Shown here: positions 33,910 to 46,270 of the stretch, in pieces
Position numbering within the stretch: position 1 is the stretch's first letter
Layout of the letters: each line of letters starts with the position of its first letter
NCBI GenBank assembly: GCA_907164885.2
Contig: OU015501.1
Span: forward strand, 63,918,693 to 63,982,692
From: Dolomedes plantarius
Lineage: Eukaryota; Arthropoda; Arachnida; Araneae; Dolomedidae
Direction of reading: 5' to 3'
Length of the DNA: 64,000 nt
The notes under the pieces: model-generated
Databases searched by the model: none
The model's input: the letters and a program-made list of their open reading frames with translations, nothing else
What the model was told of the DNA's origin: nothing
Translations under genes and position numbers: made by a program

Positions 33910-34665
33910 GAACCTAGAGTGGTTGAGGGAGGAAGGTATGGATAATTTAGGGTTCTCCAAAGAAAGGCTGTTGTGCCACAATCCTATTTACTATGTCTTC
34001 TTTTATTTCCGAATAACTATTAAAAGTTACTAATCCCAAAAGTCAGATGTTTTTCCCATTGAACATCAATATATGTTATATTAGTCGTTAACACTTAAAA
34101 GTATAAAGTCCTACTTTATTATTCTGTAACGTAAACTACTATAGATGATCAGACAGCTCTCGGAATTTGAACCTAAACCTTTTCAATTTACAGCATTTAT
34201 TTTCAAACCAATTTCGATAGTATAAGTTTACTGAAGGAATTCAAAAATACAAAAAATAACCAGCCATTGATCAGGTCGAAAAATTATCAATGAATAGACT
34301 CTACTCGCAAAATATGTCGGTAGAATATTTATCTAGAAACCAACGACTACATGACATTATGCCACTGTTCCTCCCTTTAACATCCCCACAGAGATTACTT
34401 TTTTGTTATTCACTTCAGATGTTTTCATTTATTAGAAATTTATTCACACGCTCCCCATGCGGCAGGGCCAGGAGGTTTTTGTATAATTTTCCGAAGTAAA
34501 AAAAACTGATAGGAAAATGATTTTTGATATTGCAGCTTTTGCGAATGAGAAGCTTCTAAGAAGTTTAGGGACAATTTGATCTCCTCACTGGGCATAAATT
34601 AAATAGTGATTTAAAATCATAGTTTAACTAAGGGGTAATGATGGATTACTGTTCAGAATTTCATA

Positions 34666-34669
<4 letters not shown>
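33910..34669. other. No gene recognised
   Basis: AT-rich spacer with no supported feature. Confidence 0.4.

Positions 34670-34697
<28 letters not shown>
34670..34697. repeat. Short (TA)n tract followed by a G run
   Basis: About 13 TA units, then gtggggggga. Simple sequence. Confidence 0.95.
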
Positions 34698-34700
<3 letters not shown>

Positions 34701-34740
34701 GGGGGGAGGGAAAATGTATAATAATCATTAATAATATGAA

Positions 34741-34870
34741 AAGGGCCTGAGGTAGCCGAGTGATAGCGCGATAAGCTTCAGACAAAGGGTTCTTAGTTCG
34801 AATCCCGACAAGAACTATTAATTATCTAAGCCTAGTCTACCGTTCTGGAGTTAATCGTATACTAAACTTA
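34741..34870 (+). mobile_element. tRNA-derived SINE head
   Basis: The A box ggtagccgagtg (34751-34762) and B box agttcgaatccc (34795-34806) are both good matches at tRNA-like spacing. The phrase gggcctgaggtagccgagtg closely resembles the minus-strand head at 31300-31365 (gggaccgaggtagcctaggg), so the two probably share a tRNA-derived family. The 3' part (aagcctagtctaccgttctg and beyond) cannot fold as an acceptor stem, which argues against a real tRNA gene. Its end is uncertain. Confidence 0.7.
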
Positions 34871-36886
34871 AAGTGTCAAAACTCTTACAAAAATCTTTCT
34901 TACACGTGCGTAAATGAACTAGCACAGTGCAATAGAACCATTTTTAAGTAATTTTTTTATACTATGTTTATTATAAATATCAGCTTTCTTATCATACCAC
35001 AATATTCACAAGCTACTATTAGTATCAAAGTATCTGTACCCTATTTTTTATTCAGTTATTATTTCAGGCAATTAATCAAAGTGTTTTTCTGCTCGTAAAA
35101 ATAAGGTCAATTTCTCGAAAGTTAGTAGAATATTGTAGTTGCGTTTCTATAAATATTAAGAAATTTATCCCTTTTGTCATAAGCCTTTTAAGTTATTTGA
35201 AATTTAAGGTTGTCCACAAAATGCATTGTTTACTATGATAATATTTTAAAATCGGTTTTATACAGATTCAATGTATTTTAAGTGTTGGTAATTTAATTTT
35301 TTTCCCTATACTTACTTAATTCTGAATTTGTATGTCTTGACAGTCTAAAAAATTTTCTGAACAATATAAATATTTAATTCGGGCGGTTTCGGATAGATCT
35401 TCAAATTTACTTGCCTAATTGAGTCTTTCAATGCTGGACCCATTTTTACTTACCAGACAATTCCAAAATTACCATACAAGGAGGCAAGTCCAAATTTTTA
35501 ATACAAAATAGATAGTCTTAACTTAGATGTCCCGTAAATTGAGGTATAATATTTTTGATAAATTTTTGGACATTGACTTGCTGTGATAAAAGGGTGAATA
35601 GAATCCAAAAATGAAGTTCAACGCATATAGTTATAAGGGGGGAAAGTAAACAGAAAAGAGCTTCATTTTTGCCCTTTTTTTGTGAGCTTTATAAAAGCAA
35701 TACAGTATTTACATATTCTTTTACTGCATCAAAAGCAAACAGTTTGGCCCAAAAAATAAACTAACATCTTTACTCTCTCCGTGACGCGTACTTAACACTC
35801 TACGAGCCAAAACTTAAATAAATGTCAATTTTTTTTATACAAGTATTTTTTCAGTAATTGTCCAATTAAAGTCGAAAGAAGTATTAAACACATATTTAAT
35901 ATTTAAATTATCCTTAAAATAATAATTAAAGGGTAAATAATAATTTTTAAGGTTTTAAAATAATCCTTCAGAAAAAAATATAACTCATACCAGTGATAGA
36001 GTTGGTACTCTTTCATTGCTATATCTATTGAAGTGTCCGAAACCTAAACTTAGACCTCTATTCCTTTTGAAGCATATTCTACGTCCATTTCCGGGTAAAA
36101 TATAAATGTTATTGTTTTTCAACTATGACGTTCGTGCATCTTTGCTTATATTTATATTTTTCTTCTTCGGGAACAGGGCTTTATGGCGTACTTTGCAGTA
36201 CATGTAGGAAAAGTTTATAACTATGACGACCGAGAAAGCAAAAGAGAAAATAGTAACGAGAGCATTTATTTTACAGATGTAATGAATGAATTACTAAGTT
36301 TTAAGGATAATATGAAACTTTGGCTTAAATTTTAAAAATTATACTCGGTAAAAGACATTTAAAAAGTTGCAGCTGTTTAATAGCAGCTGTTAACTGAAGG
36401 AAATCAAACTAAATATGTAAAATCTGAGATATCTCTGGAATCGTTACAGGTAGTTTCAATGCAAAGTCTATATCATACCTATCCCGAATGCAGTTGATAT
36501 GCGAGTAAATGGACTCTTGCCATATAGTCTTTAATATGACACATATATGTATGGCGGAATTTCTGCCGCAGTGGAGATGTATAATATAATATCTCTCTTG
36601 AATTATAGTAATAATTAATAGTCTGTACGTAAAAGATATTCTATTATATATCTGCCTTAACGGAAATACGTAACGGAATGCATTACATTCAATTTCTTTC
36701 GAAAAAAAATTTGATCAAGGGAGGACCTCGAAAGGAAATAGTGACGAAGAGACTGGTAAGGCACTTTGAGATGAGTTCAGCTGATATTGCATGTTTTCAT
36801 CGAGGAATAGTCTTTAAACTTACACCAACAAAGCAGATGTAAAAATATCCTGCATCATCATCAGAATAACATATTAGATGAAAGTA
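34871..36886. other. About 2 kb, no gene seen
   Basis: AT-rich DNA with no recognisable ORFs, element ends or Pol III boxes. Confidence 0.45.
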
Positions 36887-37667
36887 CCGTAAAATCTTGT
36901 ATAGTACACACCTTTTTTTCACATTTTAGTCCACAAAAATGAGGGTACGTATTATACTTGTGTAGAAAAAAAACGTAGTTTTAAACATTGCATAAACAAA
37001 CGTACAGCAGTTGTAAGACATTGTCGCAACACGAGTGCGCGCGCATCCGCACTCCGTGATTCATCCAAACGTTTACTAAGCAGGTGTTCCTTGTAAACAA
37101 ACGGAACTCACAGTTCATATCGCACACGCGTTCGTTAATAACAGGTCCCTTGAGATAGTGATTGTTCTCGGTTGTTGCAAGTACAAAAATTTATAATTTT
37201 ATTTTATTTATTTCCCTCAAAATTTCCTCAAGACGGTCCTATACGGCAGCAGAAAAATTATCAATTCTTAAACGCGAGACGGCAGTGAGAACGACATATT
37301 ATGGGAGGGTGGGCAGGCGACATAAAATGAGGAGGTTGGTGATTTATATTGCGACGGCACCAATAATTATGACATGGACGCAACAACAATAGATGAACTG
37401 TATTCTAGTGAAAGTGATTAAGACTGATAATTTGACAGTAATTTTTGTTTTGAATAAAAATTTAAGTTTTTTCTACTGAATTTAACGTTTTCGTTTCTTT
37501 CTATTACAAATTTTATTTATGTTAATAAATATCTGTGCAATTTTTAAATAAAATATTGAAAAATTATGGGTGCGTATTTTAGTCGAATTTTAATTTTTCT
37601 GAAAATTTCGCGCAAAATTAAGCATGCGTATTATACACGTATTCTTATAATAGTCAATATTTCATGG
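36887..37667 (+). mobile_element. pogo/Tigger-like element, internally deleted
   Basis: The left end ccgtaaaatcttgtatagta and the right end, read in reverse ccatgaaatattgactatta, begin alike, are flanked by TA (36885-36886 and 37668-37669) and lead into similar subterminal text (tacacacc versus acgtgtataatacgca). The interior contains an N-terminal helix-turn-helix phrase and an acidic C-terminal phrase typical of pogo-class transposases, about 150 bp apart. The element is 781 bp, against about 2 kb for an autonomous copy. Confidence 0.65.
37162..37421 (+). pseudogene. pogo-like transposase remnant
   Basis: One frame reads SSRRSYTAAEKLSILKRETA, which matches the start of the CENP-B/pogo type DNA-binding domain (RxSYTxxxKLxxLK). 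A different frame then gives NNYDMDATTIDELYSSESD and a stop at 37419-37421, the acidic tail typical of these proteins. The central DDE domain is missing. Two frames and a deletion mean no function remains. Confidence 0.6.
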
Positions 37668-38160
37668 TACTTACTGCAAGAGAGAAACGTTCCACTTAAC
37701 TTTTGAATAAGATAACTTCTGATTGGGAATTGCATTAACATTTCCACACCCGTCGTGAGAAACCGTTTTAAAATCTCTGCAAAGCTTCTGAACCATAATT
37801 TATATGCAGCTGAACATCACAATTGAGTCGCTTTTGCTTAGAAGTTTTATCTGTTTCTTCATTGTCCATCGCATCTTCAATAGTGACAGAACTGAGGTAG
37901 ACAGAGTACATCAGAGTGGTAGTGCCCTTTGACGTGATTAGTCCGTGTTCACAATTTGTGTATCAAATGGGCGGATATGCGAGTGGCATTCGATATGGGA
38001 AACTTAAACTTACCAGCTAGCGTGTTTGATTTCCTTTATAAGCATTTTCGTAGGTTCTGTGATACTAGAAGTTAAGGCTGTATTAAGATGCCATGTTCTT
38101 GGTATTCTTGTTGTATAGAAATGAATAATTAACGCAGCATATTGGTTTTTAATACTAAAT
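37668..38160. other. No gene recognised
   Basis: Spacer with no readable transposase. It may contain the badly decayed N-terminal part of the Tc1 fragment that follows. Confidence 0.3.
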
Positions 38161-38164
38161 AATA

Positions 38165-38545
38165 CACTTTCTCTCTATCCAGCCTGTCAAATTTCGGCAA
38201 GATAACACTTCATTTTGCGAAAATGTCATCAAGAATGTTTTGCGAAACAAGGCTGTGCGATGTCCTGTCTGCCATTGTCATGCCAGTCGTCAGACTTAAA
38301 CATCGTTGTACATTTATGGGATATTTTAAAGAAAGTATTCAAGCAAAGTTTTCAAAAAGAGTGTGAATTGGTCCTGATTCTGTCCAACAAGGGACATTTA
38401 ACTCTTCCTGTAGAGTTTAATGAACAGGCTCACTCTTTTCTTCGAGTAGTTCAGGTGAACTTGACAGCTGCGATAAAACCCTCTTTGCATAATCACTGCC
38501 CACGCATAACCCACAAGACTGGAGTCCCTCACTCGTAATGTGAGC
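38165..38545 (+). pseudogene. Tc1-like transposase C-terminal fragment
   Basis: The first frame contains VKFRQDNTSFCENVIKNVLR, corresponding to the second catalytic aspartate block (QDN). A shift gives SSDLNIVVHLWDILKKVFKQ, matching the SPDLNxIEHLWDxL block; the catalytic glutamate is replaced by valine. The tail LPVEFNEQAHSFLRVVQVNL then TAAI corresponds to the usual IPxExFQxLVxSxPRRVxAxI end. Frameshifts and the lost glutamate make it inactive. No TIRs were found. Confidence 0.7.
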
Positions 38546-40316
38546 CTAATTTGGGAATAAATATTTCATACGGGCATCCCCATATTTCCAGGTATTTTAA
38601 ACATTTTAGGAGTACGTTAATTAAATGCGAAGTTTTAAAGCGAATAAGGTAATAGATAATTTTATTCAAGCATTTATTGGCACTTAGAGATAATGTACTT
38701 CTAATATAATTAGTATAAATTTCAAAGTTTTGAAGGTATTTAAATGAAAACCAATAAAATATCAGTTATTTAAATCCATAATAAAGAAGACTTAAAAGAT
38801 ATTTAGAAAAGTTATTGAAATGTATTTAATCATCAAATTTTTAAGTATATTCTACTTTTCATTAAAGGCAAAGATTATATCACATTTATTTTTGAAATAT
38901 TTTTGGAGCACCATTAAAATATTAGCCTTCAATAATTTTTCAGTAAGATTGAAAGATATACATATTTTTTTTTAGAATTATTTTCTTAATTATCATGTCA
39001 CATAGCAATACTTTGATTAATTCTTAAGGAAATGCTGTAGCTAATTAAATTATGTAATTACTTTTCTCGAAAAAAAAAGCCCAAAAATTAAAATTAAAAT
39101 GATGATGATTTTTGTAAATCTTCAAGACTTTCTCTTAAACATCGGATCAATAACAGAAAGCTATACATCAGGATGAAAAATTGAAAGCAAAATTAAGCCT
39201 AACGCAGAAACAACCGCACCTTTTGGAAGAATTTTTTCTAATTATTGAAATGATTTAAGAAGGTTTTTTAATTAAAAATTCTCTAAATCCCACTCTTTAA
39301 ATCATATATCAAACATTTTTATGCGCAATTGTATTTAAAGAAAATTTCAAAGGCTGACGGTTCGTTCTACTAAGAGTTAAACTTTTGAACGTGCACAATC
39401 GAATTTTCGAAATTTGCCTTTCGAATAGAAAAGTAGCCTCAAATTCAATAGCACGGTACGAGCACAAGACCAGGAAACCCACTATGAGTCACATTTTACC
39501 CATGGACCATGAAAGTGTTAACAAATAGGGAAAAGCATTTAATTTCTTGTATCCGTTACTTGTACTTCAGCTATAAACCCATTTCAAGTATGTCAGTTTT
39601 AATATTTTCACGATGAACTACATTAAGTGAACAAACACATTATGCATCCATTTTTGTATTTACATAATTTTGCTTTTACTTAAAAATTAAAATATACATT
39701 TATTTCTAGAATTCGTGCCTACATTTTCTCTCCGAAATGTATTTTCTTCACGAAACGGGTATTTTATATGCCTCACGTAACATGACTAAATTTCCCTTTC
39801 ATTTTGCATCACTGTGATTTTCCAAAAATTCTCACATCTTCTGTAGTTTTACATTTTGTGAGAATGGAAATCACATAATCAGAAAGGGAAAAGATAACTA
39901 TTTATTCCCTAAACAGTCAATTGAATTTCTCTTATTTCCTCATTTGTTTTCCTCAAGCTAAGAGGCTTAAGCATATCTAATGATACAAGCTAATCAAGCG
40001 AGATATGTTTGCCCAATGAAGTGAAAGTAGAATAGATAGAAAGGAAAGTAATATTAATATGTTATTAATTACTTCCATATTAAATAAAATAATTAAACTT
40101 TTTTGTAACTTCACGGTATATACTGTAGCAGTCAGAATAAAGTGATTTACATAAACTTGTCTCAAATATTAAATCTGAGTTATTATCTGATAATATATTG
40201 CGTTGAAAAGGCTGTATATATAGAAATATTGATGAATATTGACGAGGAATATTGATGAATAAATAGAAATATTACAGTAAATTTAAAAGTCACTTTTAAC
40301 GTAAAAAAAATTGAAA
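38546..40316. other. AT-rich stretch, no gene seen
   Basis: No element ends, Pol III boxes or plausible ORFs. Confidence 0.45.
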
Positions 40317-40318
40317 GA

Positions 40319-41031
40319 AAATTTACATAAGTTTACAAATGAAGGGAAGTACAAAAGTTTGCTACTTTGTTATGCAAACTTGGAAATGCATTTTTATAAA
40401 AATACAAGTTATTATAAAATATAATGAATGAATACTTAAAATAAATGAATCCTTATGACAGCAAACTCCATATCTCCCCACAGAATGAACGTACGTAATT
40501 TAGCTAGAGTAAATAAACCTTATAGATATGATATATGGGAGTATTTTAATCTATAACCACTTTAAGTCGAGTTTAATACTTTAAACATTTAATATAACAG
40601 CTAAATGAAAGCACTTGACTGCTAAGAAACGGATGTGATTTTTTCGAAACACCGATTTTTATAATAGCATTGGGGAAGTTGCTTACATAATTTGTATGCA
40701 TTTCTCTATTAGGTGGAGAAAATAAGTTTTTCCTCCCGGTAAGCATGAAATATTAACTTTCAAAGTTTTCTAAGTGTAAATGATTATTAATTAACACCCA
40801 TATCGGTATGAAGTTATTAATTTGATTGCAGTTAATAGGTTTATACCAAAATACATACTTACGTTATGACAGCGAATTTCAAAACATTAAGAGTATCGAA
40901 ATGCTTAAGTCAAGGACTTACGTTCATAAAGAAATTTACACAAGTTTACAAATGAAGGGAAGTACAAAAGTTTGCTACTTTGTTAAGCAAACTTGTAAAT
41001 GCATTTTTATAAAAATACAAGTTATTATACA
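40319..41031. repeat. Direct repeat of about 100 bp, 613 bp apart
   Basis: The segment 40319-40417 (agtttacaaatgaagggaag, tacaaaagtttgctactttg and aaatgcatttttataaaaat) recurs at 40932-41031 with about four differences. The intervening 510 bp is unique. No TG...CA ends or target duplications are visible, so a small LTR-type element is not supported. Segmental duplication or two copies of a short dispersed repeat are the alternatives. Confidence 0.9.
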
Positions 41032-41033
41032 AT

Positions 41034-42433
41034 TCCGTTAGAGAGTTAATAAAATTATTTCACGTACCTTAAATTAACAAACGCGCAATGTTACCATAAT
41101 TTTATTTTGAATTTAATTTCATATACTTATCACTATTAATTTTATTATTTTCTTATTGCTGTATCATTTTTGATGCTGTGAAACATAAATAAGCATAAGT
41201 ATAATCAGATGCATCTCACTTTCGAAAAGTTTTTCATACTGAAGTACGTACCAAAATTTTGCACTCTCTGAATAATATTTCCGACGGCTATCCTATTTAC
41301 AGATGAAGAAATGCAAATTTGTAGTCATGATATTTCTTTCTACATATATGTCTCGAATTTTTCACCCGCGAAACCTACATTTCGTTTACCTACATTTCAA
41401 GAAGAATAACTCTTTACGAAAGTTACACTTTGATTCCTGTGTTAACAACGAAACTAAAAATGTAATATGTATTTAAAAAGTGTGAAAAACAGTTATTTCT
41501 GAATCACAGTCCAGTCGGTGACAATTTTAATAAGAGTAAACTACCCGTGTTTAATGAGACATGACTAAATATAAGTTTTAATGAGATTCCGAAAGAAGGT
41601 GATTATATGATTTTTAAGATGAGTTTGTGGTTGTAAATTGGATGGCGCCTTAAAATTAATTTTTATAATTTTTAGTAATTCCTTGCAAAAGGTTTCCCTT
41701 TTCTGAAATTTGAAAGTTGGATGTACGAGAAAACATATTTGCTGTATTTATCAATTTCTTAAAAATAAAAAAAATCACAATTGAAAGATTTAAAAAACCT
41801 TACATTAATGTACACCAAATATATGTCTTAATGCATGTATATTCAGAAAAATACTTTTGAACAAAAAATTTAGATTTTTTACGCCATGTTTCGTTCATAT
41901 AATATGCAGAACAAATAACATACGAAACTTGTAAAGAGCATTAAAGAAGTTCTCAAGATTTCAGTATTTTTTTACCATTTACGTTTCTTTTTCTTACAAA
42001 GGAAATGTAATTAAAAAGCCATCTAAAAGGAAAAAGATGTATACTTAATTTTCTTGGGATAAAATAAAAAATCATTATAATATAACTTCAGAAAAACTTT
42101 CAATTTCAATCATAAGATATGCACTTCTTACTAATTAATCATTAAAATAATATACCCAAAAAAGTATTAATTATATTTAAAAACAACCACAGTCTTTATG
42201 TCATTAATCCAATTTTGCAAATTTATTTATTTGGCTTCGATGATTTAAACTTACATTCATTTGAATAAGTATTTTTTCTTAAAAAATCTTCCCCTTTAAT
42301 TTAATATATTTTTATACGATGAATGTTAATTATTCATAATTTTTTTATTCCATTGTTTTCATTAATGCAGTCTGCAGGGCAAATAATTCAACAATTTGTT
42401 TTTTGAAATAGCAAACAAATGTAACCACACGTA
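41034..42433. other. AT-rich stretch, no gene seen
   Basis: Nothing supported. Confidence 0.45.
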
Positions 42434-42484
42434 TATAGTTTTACGTTTAAAAGATTAAATTACTTTAAAATACGTAAAACTATA
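42434..42484. repeat. Inverted repeat, 13-bp arms
   Basis: tatagttttacgt (42434-42446) and acgtaaaactata (42472-42484) are perfectly complementary around a 25-base AT-rich centre. It could be the remnant of a tiny MITE or a chance palindrome. Confidence 0.6.
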
Positions 42485-43491
42485 AACGCATCATTTATTT
42501 GACAAAAAAAAGCATCAAACGAAGCGTTTTATTTATTTAATATATTACGACATTTTGCTATATTCCTATGTTTATCCTGGGGATATTATTTTAAGAAACA
42601 ACATATTATTATACCCAAAATATTTCTATCCATTATTTTTAGAATACTTCGTTTCGATATCTTTTTAAAGATAGAAATAAATATAAAAAAATATTAAACT
42701 CTATGTCAAAGTGTTATAAAATATATAAATTTATTTATAGTGAAATTGAAAGTATGTATTTACTAGAATTGTAAAGTGTGCTGAAATGCGTAACTTTAGT
42801 TTGTAATTCATTTAAAATTTATATATAAGTGGAGAAAATCTTTGAGCGTTCGAATATTAAATTCACGCTGTTACAAACTTTCAGTCCGGAATTGAATTAT
42901 TTTGTTGTTAAAAGACTAACTGTAAAAATTTGTTCTGGCAGCAAGTTTCGAGTAAAGTGTTTCCCAAATATTAACAAAGTTCTTTTATTATTATACAGCG
43001 AATATGTAACTCCATTTCAAGAACCTTGAAAGTTATTTAATTTTGAATATTACATTTTTATCTTATTTACATATATTTCTACCGCTACACATGAACATAA
43101 AATAGATCAAATACTACCCGAAAAAGTAAATTACTTTCTTGGTTTCAAATTTATGCTAAATAAGGTGTTATATAAATTTTAGAGGGAGAAGAATCTATTT
43201 AATTCAGAATTATTTATTGTTTACGCAGCTATTTTTAATGTTGCGCCTTGGACAACTTTTGCAACACATGGGCTAATTAGACCGATACCTACAGTTAAAG
43301 GCGATTTCAAAAGACTGCAAACACCCATGCGCACAGGATTTGGACCGAATACCAGCACCCTAACAATGTGGCTTATGTTCGAGTTAAGCAGATTTAAGGT
43401 ACTTTCGAAATATTCTTTATGGGGGAAAATTTGGTAGATTTAAGATTATTTTCGTAAGAAAAGTTCCTCGGGGTATCTAAGATGCACAAAC
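42485..43491. other. No gene recognised
   Basis: AT-rich, with one GC-richer patch at 43240-43370 (for example ccatgcgcacaggatttgga) that I cannot assign. Confidence 0.4.
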
Positions 43492-43494
43492 ACG

Positions 43495-43552
<58 letters not shown>
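43492..43552. repeat. (CA)n-(TA)n compound microsatellite, left half
   Basis: About 10 CA units (43492-43512) merge into about 20 TA units (43513-43552). The tract continues as (TA)n at 44338 on the far side of the inserted element. Confidence 0.95.
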
Positions 43553-43555
<3 letters not shown>

Positions 43556-43558
43556 ATA

Positions 43559-44334
43559 CAGGTAGCCCTCCTACAGCACGGCATCTTACAACACGGTTTC
43601 GCTCTAACACTACAAACAAAATTGCGAAAACCTTTGTACAACACTGTATTTCTATAGCACTAGATAACAGGATTTTTGTTAAACACATTTAAAATCTGAA
43701 TTACCTTAAAATAATGACGGGTAGGAATAAAGAACTATAGTGGCTTTACATGAAATTGTATAAAAAAAATAAAATTTATTCATTTATAACTCTATAAAAT
43801 AATATTTTTACAAGGCCTAAGCTTAGCTGAAAATCTTGAATCATTTTTCCTGCAGGCAGACCCTTCCGCTGAAAGAAGCCGAAAATTCAAAAGGGAGCTG
43901 CAAAATTGTCTATCTCCATAATCTACAATGACCTTGTAAGAAACAGCAAATAAACCAAAATTTCAGATTTTTAAAAAGAGGATAGAGGGTGCAAAAAATC
44001 TAAATAAAGAAAAAAGGTTCTGAAAGTGAAGGTGATATCGTTCAATCCAAAAAACGTTCTCGTTTGATTGTACTTAGGAAGAAATTTACTAAATTAAGGT
44101 CGCATTAAAATGAAAATAATATTTTTTGGTTTCTTTTCGTTTTGTGTTATACATACATTGATATTTCCAATAAAAATTAAGTTGCTTATAGGGAATTTTA
44201 AAAAAAAGTTTGTTTTTAATAAGTTTTCAGAACGTAACCCCCATTTTTTGAACTGCTTTTGGGTCTCATGTAACATGGTTTCACACAACACGGCATTTTT
44301 TAGGAACCTATCAACCGTGTTATAGGAGGGTTAC

Positions 44335-44337
<3 letters not shown>
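43559..44337 (+). mobile_element. Tigger/pogo-like non-autonomous element in a (TA)n tract
   Basis: The left end caggtagccctcctacagca and the right end, read in reverse caggtaaccctcctataaca, are terminal inverted repeats of about 25 bp with TA on both sides (43557-43558 and 44338-44339). This end consensus (CAGGTAACCCT...AACACGG) resembles Tigger-class elements. Near 44013-44106 a frame reads SESEGDIVQSKKRSRLIVLR then KKFTKLRSH, a charged C-terminal-like piece, but no DDE domain is present. The element is 779 bp, similar in size to the other pogo-like copy at 36887. Confidence 0.75.
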
Positions 44338-44422
<85 letters not shown>

Positions 44423-44436
44423 TTATTTATTTATTT
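44338..44436. repeat. (TA)n then (TTTA)n microsatellite, right half
   Basis: About 40 TA units to 44418, followed by five TTTA units. This is the continuation of the tract left of the Tigger-like insertion. Confidence 0.95.
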
Positions 44437-46015
44437 GCACAGTAACGTTTAACAATAGTTAATAGTCTTCACAGCTGCAAACTTTAATAAAGAAATAAAT
44501 GCTTGAAAATTAATCTTTTTTTAGTCTACTTTTGAACCAAGAAATACTGATTCCAGATCTTGCTCAACTTCTATTAATATAACTCAAAAAGATTTTTTAA
44601 CTTTTGTAGCTTGTTATGTTGGTGAACACAAAAATTCTATCAGTGTTTTCTCAAAATCTTCGAACCTCGATTTTTTTATTTTCAACTGATTTTGTATTCT
44701 GTTTTACGACTGTCACAACAGTTTGTTTCATACGTGCTGCTCAATTACTTCTTGCCTGGAGGTGTATATTTTTATTTAGCAAATGGATTAGTTTTCGTGA
44801 AACAAAGGTTACTGAAGAAAGCAACATGTGTAAATCGAAGCAACATGAGATCTCATTCAGAAAAAGCGATAAGACATTTAGAAATAATTCTCTTGATATT
44901 ATACCCTTTAATAGAATGCGGGAGATTTAGAAAGATTCGATCCGGGAAACTCGTGTTGCCAGGTAAACAAAGTCAAAATTTTTGGTCCTAAAACTTAGAA
45001 TTCGTCGTGTCGTGCTTCTAATTAATCCCATAGAGTATCAAATAACTCCAATATAGTTTGAAGAAAGTTTTGAAATTTAGTTAGTTTATGAATTTTGAAA
45101 GGTACTGAAGTGACGAGATTCCGGTAAAGAAACAGCTAAATGAGAATTATTTTCCTATTTAAATACTTATACACACTCTTAAACGCATAAAACACTGCCC
45201 CTGCTCAAATAAGTTTCAAATATTATTTGTCTGTTACAGTAGGAATCTTACAACAGTTGTTTCAAGCATGTGTTATACTGAATTTTATGCATGATGTGTC
45301 TCCAAGCCTTTTCATGTATAATTCATCTTAACGATTGTTGTTCGCATTCGTGTTACTTTCCGAAACTGAAAATTGAAGTTAATATATTGAAGAAAATGGC
45401 ATGTGGAATACGAAGAATTTGTTGAAGCAATGTTCTATAATTGGCGATTGGTTTGAAATAGTGATTAGTAAAAGAACTAAAATAAAATCACAAATGTGTT
45501 AGTAATCTAACGTTACTATTATAAGTCATTAATTGCAGTAATATATTTTTGTGTGATTGGATATGTGGTTTAAATATAAAATTATTGCTACTAACGAAGT
45601 AATTAAACGTAAACTTAATTTTTGTAGCTCTGTGGCAGAAAATCATAAAAATTCCCTAACCGACTTTTAAAGTTTTGCTTTGAAACAAATGCTGGCGATA
45701 GAGTTTCCTGCCCTCAAAATTCACAGAGCAGCGAGTAACATGAATTTCAATACTTTTAAATCGATATTTATCGGGTAACAACCTATTTGATTCAGGCTGA
45801 AATGTTTTAAATATAACTTCTTATTTTTAGATAAATGTTTGGGGAGGTGTGTTAGGTAAAACTGCCCCCCCCAATCTGTCTCCTGTTTGAGTGATTACAA
45901 AGCAGTTCAACCAAACCTTGGTCTTTTATTTAAAAATAAATAATTAAGATGATGAAAGAAACATTATAAATTACCGGACATAACATGAAGTCCACAAAAT
46001 AACAAGTGGGAGTAG
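44437..46015. other. No gene recognised
   Basis: Two overlapping ORFs of about 100 codons (44616-44930 and 44692-44991) share the same DNA in different frames and have no recognisable motif. I treat them as chance. Confidence 0.4.
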
Positions 46016-46270
46016 GTTTTCCTTCACCTGCAGCACTGGTCAGAAAGCGTCGAAGACAGGAGCTTCAGGAAGAGTAGTGGTAACTACAGTACATGGGCCG
46101 GGCCCTCCACTTTAGGATGATATAGCAATGCATAAAACTTCAGTGATCAATAAAAACGAAAGTAGGAAGGAAAATAGAAAGTGGGTAAAACAAAAAGCTA
46201 CGATAGTACAAGTAAAGCTAAAACATGGGTGAAAAAAGGAGACTGAGCGAACAAAGAACAGGACAAACAA
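46016..46270 (-). other. Probable 3' untranslated part of a LINE fragment
   Basis: A GC-richer segment lies directly downstream (minus strand) of the reverse transcriptase remnant, with phrases such as tggagggcccggcccatgta and gtagttaccactactcttcc. It is assigned by position only. No poly-A tail was pinned down. Confidence 0.3.

Noticed and set aside
44616..44991. Two overlapping ORFs of about 100 codons
   Set aside because: They occupy the same DNA in different frames and neither shows a recognised motif or splice boundary.
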